DNA of 64,000 nt from NCBI GenBank assembly GCA_020852255.1, contig JADZBD010000002.1:409531-473530 (forward strand), given 5' to 3'. Of this stretch, positions 15,634 to 23,715 are shown one piece after another. A program made the position numbers and the translations under genes. Within the stretch, counting starts at the first letter, position 1, and every line of letters starts with the position of its first letter. The DNA is from Bacteroidia bacterium. GTDB lineage: Bacteria > Bacteroidota > Bacteroidia > JADZBD01. Under the pieces are notes generated by a model that had not been told where the DNA came from, did no database searches, and saw only the letters and a program-made list of their open reading frames with translations.

Positions 15634-15772
15634 TAGCCCTACGGGCTACACTTCAACGCCGCCGCATCCGCTGCGGCGTTTTCGTTTCGCCCTGCGGGGT
15701 CCATCACGCAAAGTCCCGGCTCCTCATTCGTAAAGCCACCGGCTTTACTCATTCGGCCCTCCTACGGGCTAC
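15634..15772 (+). repeat. Cluster of short GC-rich stem-loops with two tRNA-Glu 3'-end matches
   Basis: At least four small hairpins follow one another: TAGCCC/GGGCTA (15634-15648), AACGCCGC/GCGGCGTT (15655-15680), TAAAGCC/GGCTTTA (15731-15747) and GCCC/GGGC (15756-15769). ATTCG or TTTCG precedes several. CCCTACGGGCTAC at 15637-15649 is identical to the tRNA-Glu 3' end at 8288-8300, and CCTACGGGCTAC recurs at 15761-15772. No protein is encoded. It may be an attachment-site remnant, a REP-like element or both. Confidence 0.6.
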
Positions 15773-15790
15773 GAACCTAAAATTGAGGCT

Positions 15791-15833
15791 TACCTAAAGT
15801 GCCTGAGAACTCACTTCTTAGGTACTTTTTTTT
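15791..15833 (+). terminator. Rho-independent terminator downstream of the kinase region
   Basis: ACCTAA-AGTG pairs with CACT-TC-TTAGGT across 15792-15823, with a two-base bulge, and a run of eight T follows (15826-15833). It could end transcription from the kinase gene 320 nt upstream. Confidence 0.7.
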
Positions 15834-15861
15834 GGAGCAATTGCTCAAATTTTACCCATTT

Positions 15862-15928
15862 ATACCCCCTTTTCAGGTTTCCAAACAGGTCGCATTTTTC
15901 AAGCTCCAAAAATTGGAAACCTGATCGG
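15862..15928 (+). repeat. 67-nt flanking repeat, copy 2
   Basis: This is the partner of 12711-12777, identical at 54 of 67 positions by hand alignment, same orientation. A further partial copy of its end, GGAAACCTGATCGGG, recurs at 15972-15986. The stretch 15834-16062 otherwise shows no gene. Confidence 0.75.
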
Positions 15929-16062
15929 GCACTTTTCTTTACAATCCTCCAGTGAAAACAGTGTTTTTCCAGGAAACCTGATCGGGTTTTTTCAACCTGT
16001 TTTCCCGTGCAAAGAGGATCCTTTCATGCTCCAAAACTCTTTCCCAACTTTATTCTCATTAG

Positions 16063-17760
16063 TTAATGAGCCACCATGAATTTATTTACGTATATCCTGT
16101 CGGATGAAACTGAAATAAACAGGTAAATGCCGTTTTTGTACCCGGAGATATCTATCTCGCCAATCGGCTCACTCAACACCCCATTTTCTATGGATCTTCC
16201 GTATAAATCGCTAATGCTAAAGGCAAGCCCGTTCGTGCATGTGGAGCTTATAAAGACCTTCTCGATTGCAGGAATGGGATATAGCCTGATCGGTTCCGTG
16301 TTTTGTGGGACATTTTCTTCGTTCGTCATTGGATTATATTCGAGACAGCCGATTTCTGGATTTGCCAGAACGGGGACATTGCTGAAGTCGGAGGCATAGC
16401 CGAGGGGTAGTCCCTGATTGATCAAAAGGGAATTTAATTGCGGATGATAGTCGCCGGCCGGCGGATCAACCAGCAGCGGGTTGGTATAAAATCCGTTTTG
16501 CTCATGGTTGTAGGTTGTTTGCAGCGTAGTGAAACTGAAGGACATACTATCGAAAAGACGGTAGAACTTGTTCCCGGTCAGATTCAGGTAACAATTATAG
16601 TTCAGTTTATAGCCGGAATAGTCAGGCAAAACAGCACCATTTAAAAAGCGGATGAGTGTAGGGCCCGAATTCAGCAACGTATCGTTTTTCCTGGTCAAGA
16701 TATTATTATAAAACTCAATAGTGTCGGCAGATCCACCAAAATCCACCATGGCGGTACCGAATCCGTTCCAGGCAAACACATTATTATGAAGTTTTACCTG
16801 CCTGCTGTTCCCCGTTATATCTACGAACCGGTTAACATTACCTTCGAAAATATTATAGTATAGGACGATATTGCGGGCATTCCCATTGCATAAAAATGCC
16901 GAGTTTTGCACGATGGTGGCATCATCAGTGCTGCGGTGCCGACTGATGTAAACGTTTTTAACATTCCAGCCGGTAACGATTCCGCCTCGTTCGTTTATGG
17001 CGGAAGTATTACCAATCAGGGCAATACTGTCGCCCGAAGTAATGTCAAATCCCTGTTCGAAGCATTGTTCGGAATGATTGTTCCTTAAAATAAAATTCCT
17101 CCCAACCGTGTTGCCGGATATATCGTTATGGATGACTATTCCATCATTGGCAAATGTTTTCTTTACATAACAGTTTTCGACAACCACATAACTCATCTTA
17201 TCACTGATAGAGCCGTCGAAATATATGGCGTTTTCCCTGGTATAGATTGCAGTATCATAAAACAAGCGGATATTATTCCCACCCCCGTAAAATGCGAACC
17301 CTCCTTTGGAAAAGGTGGAATCAACGCGCACATTCGAAATGGTAATATAATGGCCCTTGCTTATTAAAACACCTTCACGTTTTGATTTGATAATATAAAG
17401 AGAATTCAATTGGATGTGATCACACTGCACAAGACGAACCCCGTTATCGTACAGGTTACTGAGTATGATCCTGGGCTTGGAGCCTGATCCGTAATTTGAA
17501 AAAACAATGGGATTTGCGAAAGTGCCGCTTTTGTTGTAGAAATAAATGGAATCATTGATCCAGACCGACGATTTTGCCAGGAATACGGAATCGCCTGCCT
17601 GTAAATTGACTGCGTTTAGCCGGGTTAGAGTTTTAAAAGCCATGGCAGGCGTTAACCCGGAATTCCCGTCATTACCAGTGTTGAAGTCGACAAAATAATT
17701 AATGGCGACTGCCGGCAAATTAAATGCCAGGAGCGCAAGGAAGAATAAGTACGATTTCAT
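16063..17760 (-). CDS. Secreted right-handed beta-helix protein with T9SS type-A sorting domain
   Basis: This 565-residue protein has a signal peptide (MKSYLFFLALLAFNLPAVA). It starts with FVDFNTGNDGNSGLTPAMAFKTL, the typical opening of parallel beta-helix (pectate-lyase-like) surface proteins. Repeats such as YITISNVRVD, RNFILRNNHSE and NVYISRHRSTD follow to about residue 470. The C terminus is a T9SS tail (IRLYPIPAIEKVFIS, ending NKFMVAH). Polysaccharide binding or cleavage is likely for the fold, but no catalytic residues can be assigned. It is 40 nt downstream of the TPR/SpoIIE gene on the same strand. Confidence 0.88.
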   Translation of the reverse strand: MKSYLFFLALLAFNLPAVAINYFVDFNTGNDGNSGLTPAMAFKTLTRLNAVNLQAGDSVFLAKSSVWINDSIYFYNKSGTFANPIVFSNYGSGSKPRIILSNLYDNGVRLVQCDHIQLNSLYIIKSKREGVLISKGHYITISNVRVDSTFSKGGFAFYGGGNNIRLFYDTAIYTRENAIYFDGSISDKMSYVVVENCYVKKTFANDGIVIHNDISGNTVGRNFILRNNHSEQCFEQGFDITSGDSIALIGNTSAINERGGIVTGWNVKNVYISRHRSTDDATIVQNSAFLCNGNARNIVLYYNIFEGNVNRFVDITGNSRQVKLHNNVFAWNGFGTAMVDFGGSADTIEFYNNILTRKNDTLLNSGPTLIRFLNGAVLPDYSGYKLNYNCYLNLTGNKFYRLFDSMSFSFTTLQTTYNHEQNGFYTNPLLVDPPAGDYHPQLNSLLINQGLPLGYASDFSNVPVLANPEIGCLEYNPMTNEENVPQNTEPIRLYPIPAIEKVFISSTCTNGLAFSISDLYGRSIENGVLSEPIGEIDISGYKNGIYLFISVSSDRIYVNKFMVAH

Positions 17761-17800
17761 ATAGAATGATTTGACTATATATCACCCTGCCATTCCCCAT

Positions 17801-20044
17801 TCACACCCTTACCCCGATAACGCACACATCATCCACCTGCTCCAGCGTTCCTTTCCAGGAAGTAAATCTTTCATGGATGAGGTTTCTTTGCTCGTCCATT
17901 CTGTGCTTTTGAATGCTTAACAGGTATTCCTTAAGGTGTGATTTCTTGAATTTCTTCCCCTTTTCGCCGCCAAATTGATCCTGAAATCCGTCGGTGAAAA
18001 GGTAAATGGTGTCGCCTTTATAGAGCAACTGCTTTACTGTTGAAAACGGAACCGGATTTTCCGTTTTGCAAATCGCCTGCTTCGTAGGTTTGAACTCCTG
18101 CAACGGTGGGTCGGGATGATTCCGGGAAGCGGCACGAATGATCCATAATGGAAGGTTCGCACCGGCCCATTCCAGCTCAGCGCATGCTTCTTCCTTTTTT
18201 CCAGGTGTGATAAAACGCAGGGAGACAAGGGAAATGTCCATTCCATCCATCACAGCATCATTATTTTTGCTCAGCTTCTCCACCACAATTTCTCTGGTGC
18301 GTGACAGAAGCTTGCCCGTATCCTCGATTTTTTCCTCCATGAGTGCCTTCGTTAAGGCATTACTGCAAATCACGCTCACAAGGGCTCCCGGAACCCCGTG
18401 CCCCGTGCAATCGGCCGCCGCAATAAATAAATTCTGATTTAATTTCTCCTGCCAGTAAAAATCTCCGGCAACAATGTCTTTGGGAGCATAATAAATGAAA
18501 TGCTCGGGCAATAATGTTTGGATCTCCCTGGTGGAAGGTAAAATCGCCTCCTGTATGCGCTTGGCGCAAGTGATGCTGTCCAGAATATCCTTGTTCTTGG
18601 CGCGAATGATGTTGTTTTGAAGGCGGCTGACCTTCAAATTCCTGAATATCAATATTGAAATGATGATAAGTGAGAGCAATCCTCCGGCAGCCGCATAAAT
18701 CACGAGCGTTAATCGCGTCTCATTCATTTTTAAATCCTGTATTTTTCTCTTGTTCTCCTCCCTCACGATCACCTCCTTCTTTTCAAAGTCATATTGCATC
18801 TGCTGCTGAAGATTTTTCCTGGAATTTTCCTGATTCATAATGCTGTCTCTCAGGACAATGTACTTTTTGTAATGTTCCATCGCCTCCGCATATCGCCGGG
18901 TGGTGTCATAAAGCGTATAGAAATAAAACTCATGATCCCTCTGAATGCCGGGTGCCTGTAAGCCCGTGGACATTTCAAGCGCTGTATCTAAATAGTATTC
19001 TGCTTTTACGTATTCACCCGAATGCATGTAAAACGCGCCTAAATTTCCTAGCGCTACAGCTTCGTAATACTTGTTCCCTAATTCCCTGCACAGGATCAAC
19101 ATCGTGTCAAAATCCTGCAATGCTGCTTTCTTCAACACGTTTCTCTCTTCCGGACTCTTCGTTATATTGTATCGTTCGGAGAGAATGGCTGCTATGTTTA
19201 GCAATACCACCGCCCTGGTGTTCTTGTCGTTGAGCGTGCCGGCAATCTGCAGCGCTTCCTTGTAGTACTCTTCCGCACTCTGGAGCAATGCGCCTTTCTC
19301 CAAATCTGTTTTTGCGCTGCCGCTTTGTTCAGCATAAACGGTGCCCAAATTGGCGTATTGAACCATTTTTAAGCGGCTCTTGCCCAGCGAATCGGCTTTG
19401 TGCATGACCTTCTGATAATACTCAATGGCCTTGGGATAATTTTTTTCCTCTACATATACAATCCCGATATTTCCCAAATTGACCAGGATCCCTTCTATAT
19501 TTTTTATCTCTTCATTAATGCGGAGTGCCTTGAGGTGAAATTCCAGGGCTTTTGGGTGATTGGACTGACTCAGGTATACCAGGCCCATACCTGAATTCGC
19601 CTGGGCAAGACCATATTTATATTTTCTGTTCTCTGAAGATTGTGCGGCCACCTGAAAACAATCCATAGCAGGTGAAAACTCGCCATTGTTGTAGTAATAG
19701 TCTCCCAGTCTATTCAGTGCGTCAATCATACCCCGGATGAATTGGGCTTTTCGCGACAACCTGTATGCCTTGATACTGTATTCAAGACATTTTAAATTAT
19801 CGGAATACAAGACCGCGGCCGACAACTGGATATACGCATTGATCTTTTGAGTGTCAGGTGCGGTAGAGCCTGTTATCGCGATTAAGGAATCTGTAAGGGA
19901 CGTTCTCCCCGTAGAAGAATTAAACGAGGCGAGAAAAATTAAAATCAGTAGCCGGCAGCCACCTACTCTCCCGTGTGGTGATAAATGATCGGATATTCCG
20001 GAAATCCATCTTGTCATACTGCCCGCCGCCACTAAAACTGCCAT
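17801..20044 (-). CDS. TPR-repeat membrane protein with SpoIIE-type phosphatase domain
   Basis: This 747-residue protein has a hydrophobic N-terminal segment (LLILIFLASF, about 32-41) followed by tetratricopeptide repeats at about 60-380. A coiled coil, one membrane helix (LVIYAAAGGLLSLIIISILIF, about 445-465) and a C-terminal SpoIIE/PP2C phosphatase (about 515-747) follow. The phosphatase has VAGDFYW, AADCTGHGVPGALVS and YLFTDGFQDQFGG. The catalytic domain is a paralogue of the one at 4544-7711, so both may act on SiaC- or anti-sigma-like substrates. The start is uncertain (ATG at 20044 or 20017). The first 30 or so codons lie in a sequence resembling the 3' end of 5S rRNA. Confidence 0.88.
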   Translation of the reverse strand: MAVLVAAGSMTRWISGISDHLSPHGRVGGCRLLILIFLASFNSSTGRTSLTDSLIAITGSTAPDTQKINAYIQLSAAVLYSDNLKCLEYSIKAYRLSRKAQFIRGMIDALNRLGDYYYNNGEFSPAMDCFQVAAQSSENRKYKYGLAQANSGMGLVYLSQSNHPKALEFHLKALRINEEIKNIEGILVNLGNIGIVYVEEKNYPKAIEYYQKVMHKADSLGKSRLKMVQYANLGTVYAEQSGSAKTDLEKGALLQSAEEYYKEALQIAGTLNDKNTRAVVLLNIAAILSERYNITKSPEERNVLKKAALQDFDTMLILCRELGNKYYEAVALGNLGAFYMHSGEYVKAEYYLDTALEMSTGLQAPGIQRDHEFYFYTLYDTTRRYAEAMEHYKKYIVLRDSIMNQENSRKNLQQQMQYDFEKKEVIVREENKRKIQDLKMNETRLTLVIYAAAGGLLSLIIISILIFRNLKVSRLQNNIIRAKNKDILDSITCAKRIQEAILPSTREIQTLLPEHFIYYAPKDIVAGDFYWQEKLNQNLFIAAADCTGHGVPGALVSVICSNALTKALMEEKIEDTGKLLSRTREIVVEKLSKNNDAVMDGMDISLVSLRFITPGKKEEACAELEWAGANLPLWIIRAASRNHPDPPLQEFKPTKQAICKTENPVPFSTVKQLLYKGDTIYLFTDGFQDQFGGEKGKKFKKSHLKEYLLSIQKHRMDEQRNLIHERFTSWKGTLEQVDDVCVIGVRV
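19953..20043 (-). other. 5S-rRNA-like sequence at the 5' end of the TPR/SpoIIE gene
   Basis: On the minus strand, CGGGAGAGTAGGTGGCTGCC near the end of this segment closely matches the conserved 3' end of bacterial 5S rRNA (GGGAGAGTAGGTCGCTGCC-type). The 5' end TGGCAG can pair with CTGCCG at the 3' end, as in 5S helix I, and TTTTAGTGGCGGCGGG resembles the 5S 5' region. The segment is only about 91 nt and lacks the conserved central CCATTCCGAAC-type loop, so it is not a working 5S gene. Confidence 0.45.
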
Positions 20045-20064
20045 AAAAGTACCTTAAGAATTAA

Positions 20065-23000
20065 CTACTTAATGACCAGTCGTACCGGTGTACTGCCGTT
20101 ACAACGCAGAAAATACACCCCCGGCGACAGCAATGAAACATCCCATCGCGCACTTCCACCCTGCAAACGTTCTGCTATTACCGTTCTTCCGAGTACATCT
20201 GTAAGTACAACGCTCAGGTCACCAAAACCACGCAGCTCAATGTAATCCGTTGCAGGATTCGGATAAACCTCAAAATGGTCGGATCCTGCCTGCCCCGAAA
20301 CTCCTGTGCACAGATCTACCGTGATCATTGATGTATCGGAATTCGTGCAGCCATTCCCGTCGGTGTATGAGTACACAATTGCAAAGGTTCCTGCACCGGC
20401 GGAACCGGGATCAAACTGGTTGCCGGTGACCGATGTTCCACTGTAGCTTCCTCCCGGAGGTGTGCCGGGTGTAAGTGTGATGGCGGACCAGGTGATGCAA
20501 ACTAAGTTTTGTGTTTCGTTGTACACTACCGTTGGCAATGCGTTGACCGTAACGGTATGGCTTGCGGTATTTGTGCATCCGTTCCCGGCGGTGCCTGTAA
20601 CCGTATAAACAGTTGTAACTGTAGGACCCGCATTGATCACGGCCGTAGTGGCAGATGTGCTCCAGAGATAAGTTTGTGCGCCTCCCGCGGTAAGAGGAAT
20701 CGTATCCCCTGCGCAGAGTGTGAGGTTGCCGCTGATGGTTACATTGGGAATTGTATTGATGGTAACATTAATGGTATCTGCATCGGTACATCCGTTCACA
20801 TCGGTGACAACCACAGAATAGGATCCCGAACTGCTTACAGCAAGCGTTTGAGCTGAGGAATTATCGCTCCAGAGATACGAGGCTCCCGGATTACCTGCAT
20901 CAAGCTGCACACTGCCTCCGCACTGTGTAATATCATTTCCGAGGGTTACTGTGGGAAGGGCATTCACTGTAACTACAATGGCGGTTCGCGAACCTGAGGA
21001 ACAGGTACTGTCCTGTACATAATACGTTGTGCTGGATGTTAGAACGGGAGTAGTAAAACTGCCACCGCCGCCCAGGTACGTTCCTCCGACCGAAGCATTA
21101 TACCAACCAAGAATACCGCTGCCCGAGGCACTCAGCGTTGTGCTGTTACCATAACAAATACTTTGCGCAGATGGGTTGCTGGTGTTGGCCGGTGCCGGCG
21201 GTGCGTCGCACAGTTTTACCAAAAAATTATCCTCGCTGCCTCCTCCATACAGTTCCTGGTGGGAACCTACGGAGCTCATGTTACTGGTGCTCGAAGTTGC
21301 CCCTGCAAAATAGATCTGGCTATTACCGCCCGGGGCGCATCGGTATCCATAATCCCACCCTGCACCACCATAATATGTTCCCCACTGTCGGACTCCTCCG
21401 GTGGAAAAGGTTGCCAGAAAAGCATCCATATTTCCGGCAAACACCGGTTGGTAACTGCCGGCTGTTGCAATGACACCGGAAGTGGAAGTGCTGGCCTCTC
21501 CGCAAACATAGATCGTGGAACCCTGGCAGAAAATATCTCTGATCCTTTCCGTTCCAACTCCTCCGTAATACGTTCCCCACTGCCGTACCCCGGAACTATT
21601 CAGCAGGGTCAGGAAACCGTCGGTCGCACCCATATATACCTGCTGATGCCCATTCAACGTAGCGATCGCATCTGGTGAATCGGTCCACCCCCCCAACAGG
21701 ATATTGCCAGAACCGTCAATAGCACAGACTGAAAAATCATCCTCCCCGCTGCTTCCTCCATAGTAGGTACCCCATTGCCGTGTCCCGCTCCCGTCAAATG
21801 CTGCCAGGTAAGCATCTGTTACTCCGCCGTTGTGAATGGACTGATGACTTCCTGTGGTGGCGATACTTGTTCCGTTAGTTGATTCTGTGGTTCCTGCAAT
21901 AATCACCACACTGCCGGAACCGTCACAAGCTACATCATATCCGCGGTCAGTGGCACTTCCCCCGTAATACGTTCCCCATTGCCGGACCCCGCTGCTGTTA
22001 AATTTAACAAGAAAGGCATCATAGGCAATGTTACCATCACCATGTACCGGCTGATGACTGCCCGGGGTGGCGATCTCATTGGTATAAGAGTAATTTTGCT
22101 GTAGCACCATTCCAACGAGATAAACATTTCCCACTGCATCGGCAGCACAGGAAGTGCCGTAATCATATCCGGCGCCGCCGTAATATGTTCCCCACTGTCT
22201 TACGCCATTACCATCGAATTTCACCAGAAAGGCATCATCCCCGCCGCCGAAAACCGGCTGGTGAGATCCTGGCGTAGCGATCAAACCCGGGGTGGTGGTA
22301 TAAGTTTGTCCGCAGATAAAAACATTCCCCATTCCATCTGTACAGCCTCCCCGCATATATTCAGCAGGTGTTCCTCCATAATATGTTCCCCATTGCCGTA
22401 CGCCGGCCGCATTGAACTTTACCAGAAAACAATCCGTACCACCACCGCCATAGGTGGATTGGTGACTGCCGGTAGTTGCAATTTCTGTACCGAATGCAGA
22501 ACTCGTGTGGCCTCCAAGAAAAACATCTCCGCTTGTGTTCGTTGCCATCATGCGGTTCACGTCACTTCCCGTCCCTCCGTAATAGGTTGCCCACAACCGC
22601 ACCTGGGGATCTACGATATACGATTCGCCCGGATTCAATCCTTCTATTTCAATTCCTGCAATGTTCCCGTGAAGCACCCAGCGTGCAGGAAGTTTCCTGC
22701 CACCCTGGAAAACCACGGGAGCATCCTCTGCCATACTGCCCAAGGGCGACTCGATCACGAGCGCTCCCTTATCATTGATAAATATTTTTTCTGCTCCTTC
22801 TATTTTCATACGCAGTTTCCCCGGATCTGCACCCGCTGCCGCGATGTAATCATATTTTACACTGCCTTCATGCAGGTACCATTTCAGGTCGGTAAGCGGA
22901 TATATGTTTTTGTAAACAACTGTTCGGTAGACAGGAACATTTACGATACCGTTCGGACAAACTTCATTATAGTAATGGCGGAGTTCGCCTGTGGCATCAC

Positions 23001-23328
23001 TCCCCGTTGCTGTTGCAAGCCCTGCATTCAACCAGGTGATATCTATACGGTAGATCTCTGTTGAAGGAGGCGCCGCCTTCTTTTTTCCCGGTTCACAGAT
23101 ATCGGGGCCGGTACCGGCACTTACTTTGCTGAACTGGTAAGATATTCCGTTTTTACGAAGGTGAAATACCACTCCGTTGCGCGTTCCGGAAAATAAAACA
23201 TCCGCATTCGCTTTGTTATGCTGATTGTAGACCTGGCCCATGTTTGGAATAAAGCCTTCCGCCGTGTGCCGGCCTTCAAGCGTACTAACAACCATTAATA
23301 AAGAGCTGAGAAGAACGATAGCTTTCAT
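20065..23328 (-). CDS. SBBP-repeat surface protein with Ig-like domains and T9SS type-A sorting domain
   Basis: A 1087-residue secreted protein when started at the ATG of MKAIVLLSSLLMVVS, which gives a proper signal peptide; the open frame extends 23 codons further upstream without one. Residues about 25-230 form a conserved N-terminal domain (FIPNMGQVYNQ). Seven SBBP-type repeats follow at about 240-680, one RLWATYYGG and six RQWGTYYGG, predicted to form a propeller. Then come Ig-like/PKD domains (SICYGNSTTLSASGSG, DTINVTINTIPNVTISGN) and a T9SS tail (FEVYPNPATDYIELRG, ending PVRLVIK). It is probably a large surface protein; the ligand is unknown. It is 20 nt upstream of the TPR/SpoIIE gene. 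Confidence 0.9.
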   Translation of the reverse strand: MKAIVLLSSLLMVVSTLEGRHTAEGFIPNMGQVYNQHNKANADVLFSGTRNGVVFHLRKNGISYQFSKVSAGTGPDICEPGKKKAAPPSTEIYRIDITWLNAGLATATGSDATGELRHYYNEVCPNGIVNVPVYRTVVYKNIYPLTDLKWYLHEGSVKYDYIAAAGADPGKLRMKIEGAEKIFINDKGALVIESPLGSMAEDAPVVFQGGRKLPARWVLHGNIAGIEIEGLNPGESYIVDPQVRLWATYYGGTGSDVNRMMATNTSGDVFLGGHTSSAFGTEIATTGSHQSTYGGGGTDCFLVKFNAAGVRQWGTYYGGTPAEYMRGGCTDGMGNVFICGQTYTTTPGLIATPGSHQPVFGGGDDAFLVKFDGNGVRQWGTYYGGAGYDYGTSCAADAVGNVYLVGMVLQQNYSYTNEIATPGSHQPVHGDGNIAYDAFLVKFNSSGVRQWGTYYGGSATDRGYDVACDGSGSVVIIAGTTESTNGTSIATTGSHQSIHNGGVTDAYLAAFDGSGTRQWGTYYGGSSGEDDFSVCAIDGSGNILLGGWTDSPDAIATLNGHQQVYMGATDGFLTLLNSSGVRQWGTYYGGVGTERIRDIFCQGSTIYVCGEASTSTSGVIATAGSYQPVFAGNMDAFLATFSTGGVRQWGTYYGGAGWDYGYRCAPGGNSQIYFAGATSSTSNMSSVGSHQELYGGGSEDNFLVKLCDAPPAPANTSNPSAQSICYGNSTTLSASGSGILGWYNASVGGTYLGGGGSFTTPVLTSSTTYYVQDSTCSSGSRTAIVVTVNALPTVTLGNDITQCGGSVQLDAGNPGASYLWSDNSSAQTLAVSSSGSYSVVVTDVNGCTDADTINVTINTIPNVTISGNLTLCAGDTIPLTAGGAQTYLWSTSATTAVINAGPTVTTVYTVTGTAGNGCTNTASHTVTVNALPTVVYNETQNLVCITWSAITLTPGTPPGGSYSGTSVTGNQFDPGSAGAGTFAIVYSYTDGNGCTNSDTSMITVDLCTGVSGQAGSDHFEVYPNPATDYIELRGFGDLSVVLTDVLGRTVIAERLQGGSARWDVSLLSPGVYFLRCNGSTPVRLVIK

Positions 23329-23471
23329 ATATATGTTTTTATACCTGGCAAAATACAAAAACTGCGTGTTACCAGTTATGAGTAGCGTTATGTGCACAGA
23401 GGATCCCCTAGACTATATTGCTACAAATATGAAATTCAGTTGGTTGCATTCCCTTCTAAGGCAAGTTTTGA

Positions 23472-23696
23472 GAATTTCAGGTGACACTTTTTCCGACAAC
23501 TCTAGTGCATATCGTGTTCCCGGGCTCGGATAAAGGAGTCATAAAAATATTTCTGATAGATGGGAAAAAAGTCCTTGAACAGGATTGGAACTCAAGTAGT
23601 CTTACTCTTGATTTAAGCACGTATCAAAGGGGAACTTACCTGTTCGTTTTTGAGTCACCGGGGAGGAGGATATCCAGGCGGGTAGTATTGCACTGA
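23472..23696 (+). pseudogene. Orphan T9SS type-A sorting domain (gene remnant)
   Basis: An open frame of 74 codons, preceded by an in-frame TGA at 23469-23471, encodes a near-complete T9SS C-terminal signal. It contains TLFPTTLVHIVFPGSDKGVI, KIFLIDGKKVLEQ, LDLSTYQRGTYLFVF and RRISRRVVLH. The usual NP in the PNP motif is missing. There is no ATG, signal peptide or passenger; the earliest start would be GTG 23481. It reads as the last piece of a deleted cargo gene on the strand opposite the SBBP gene. The rest of 23329-23471 holds no feature I can support. Confidence 0.65.
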
Positions 23697-23702
23697 ACTT
23701 CG

Positions 23703-23710
23703 TATCTTTA
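23703..23710 (+). promoter_or_regulatory. -7-like box (TATCTTTA) before the GTG-start gene
   Basis: TATCTTTA matches TAnnTTTG except for the last base and ends 5 nt before the GTG start at 23716, the same spacing seen at other leaderless candidates here. No -33 element is convincing. Confidence 0.35.
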
Positions 23711-23715
23711 CCAGT

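Noticed and set aside
8300-15860. Intact integrative element or prophage
   Set aside because: No integrase, relaxase, replication or phage structural gene is present; only remnants and accessory genes.
19953-20043. Functional 5S rRNA gene
   Set aside because: It is too short, lacks the conserved central loop sequence and is not next to 16S or 23S sequence.
21138-22600. DNA repeats on the plus strand read as a tandem non-coding repeat
   Set aside because: They are the codon-level echo of the seven SBBP protein repeats on the minus strand.
22261-23064. 267-codon open frame on the plus strand inside the SBBP gene
   Set aside because: It is a shadow frame of a repetitive minus-strand gene; cysteine and serine-rich translation without domain signals.
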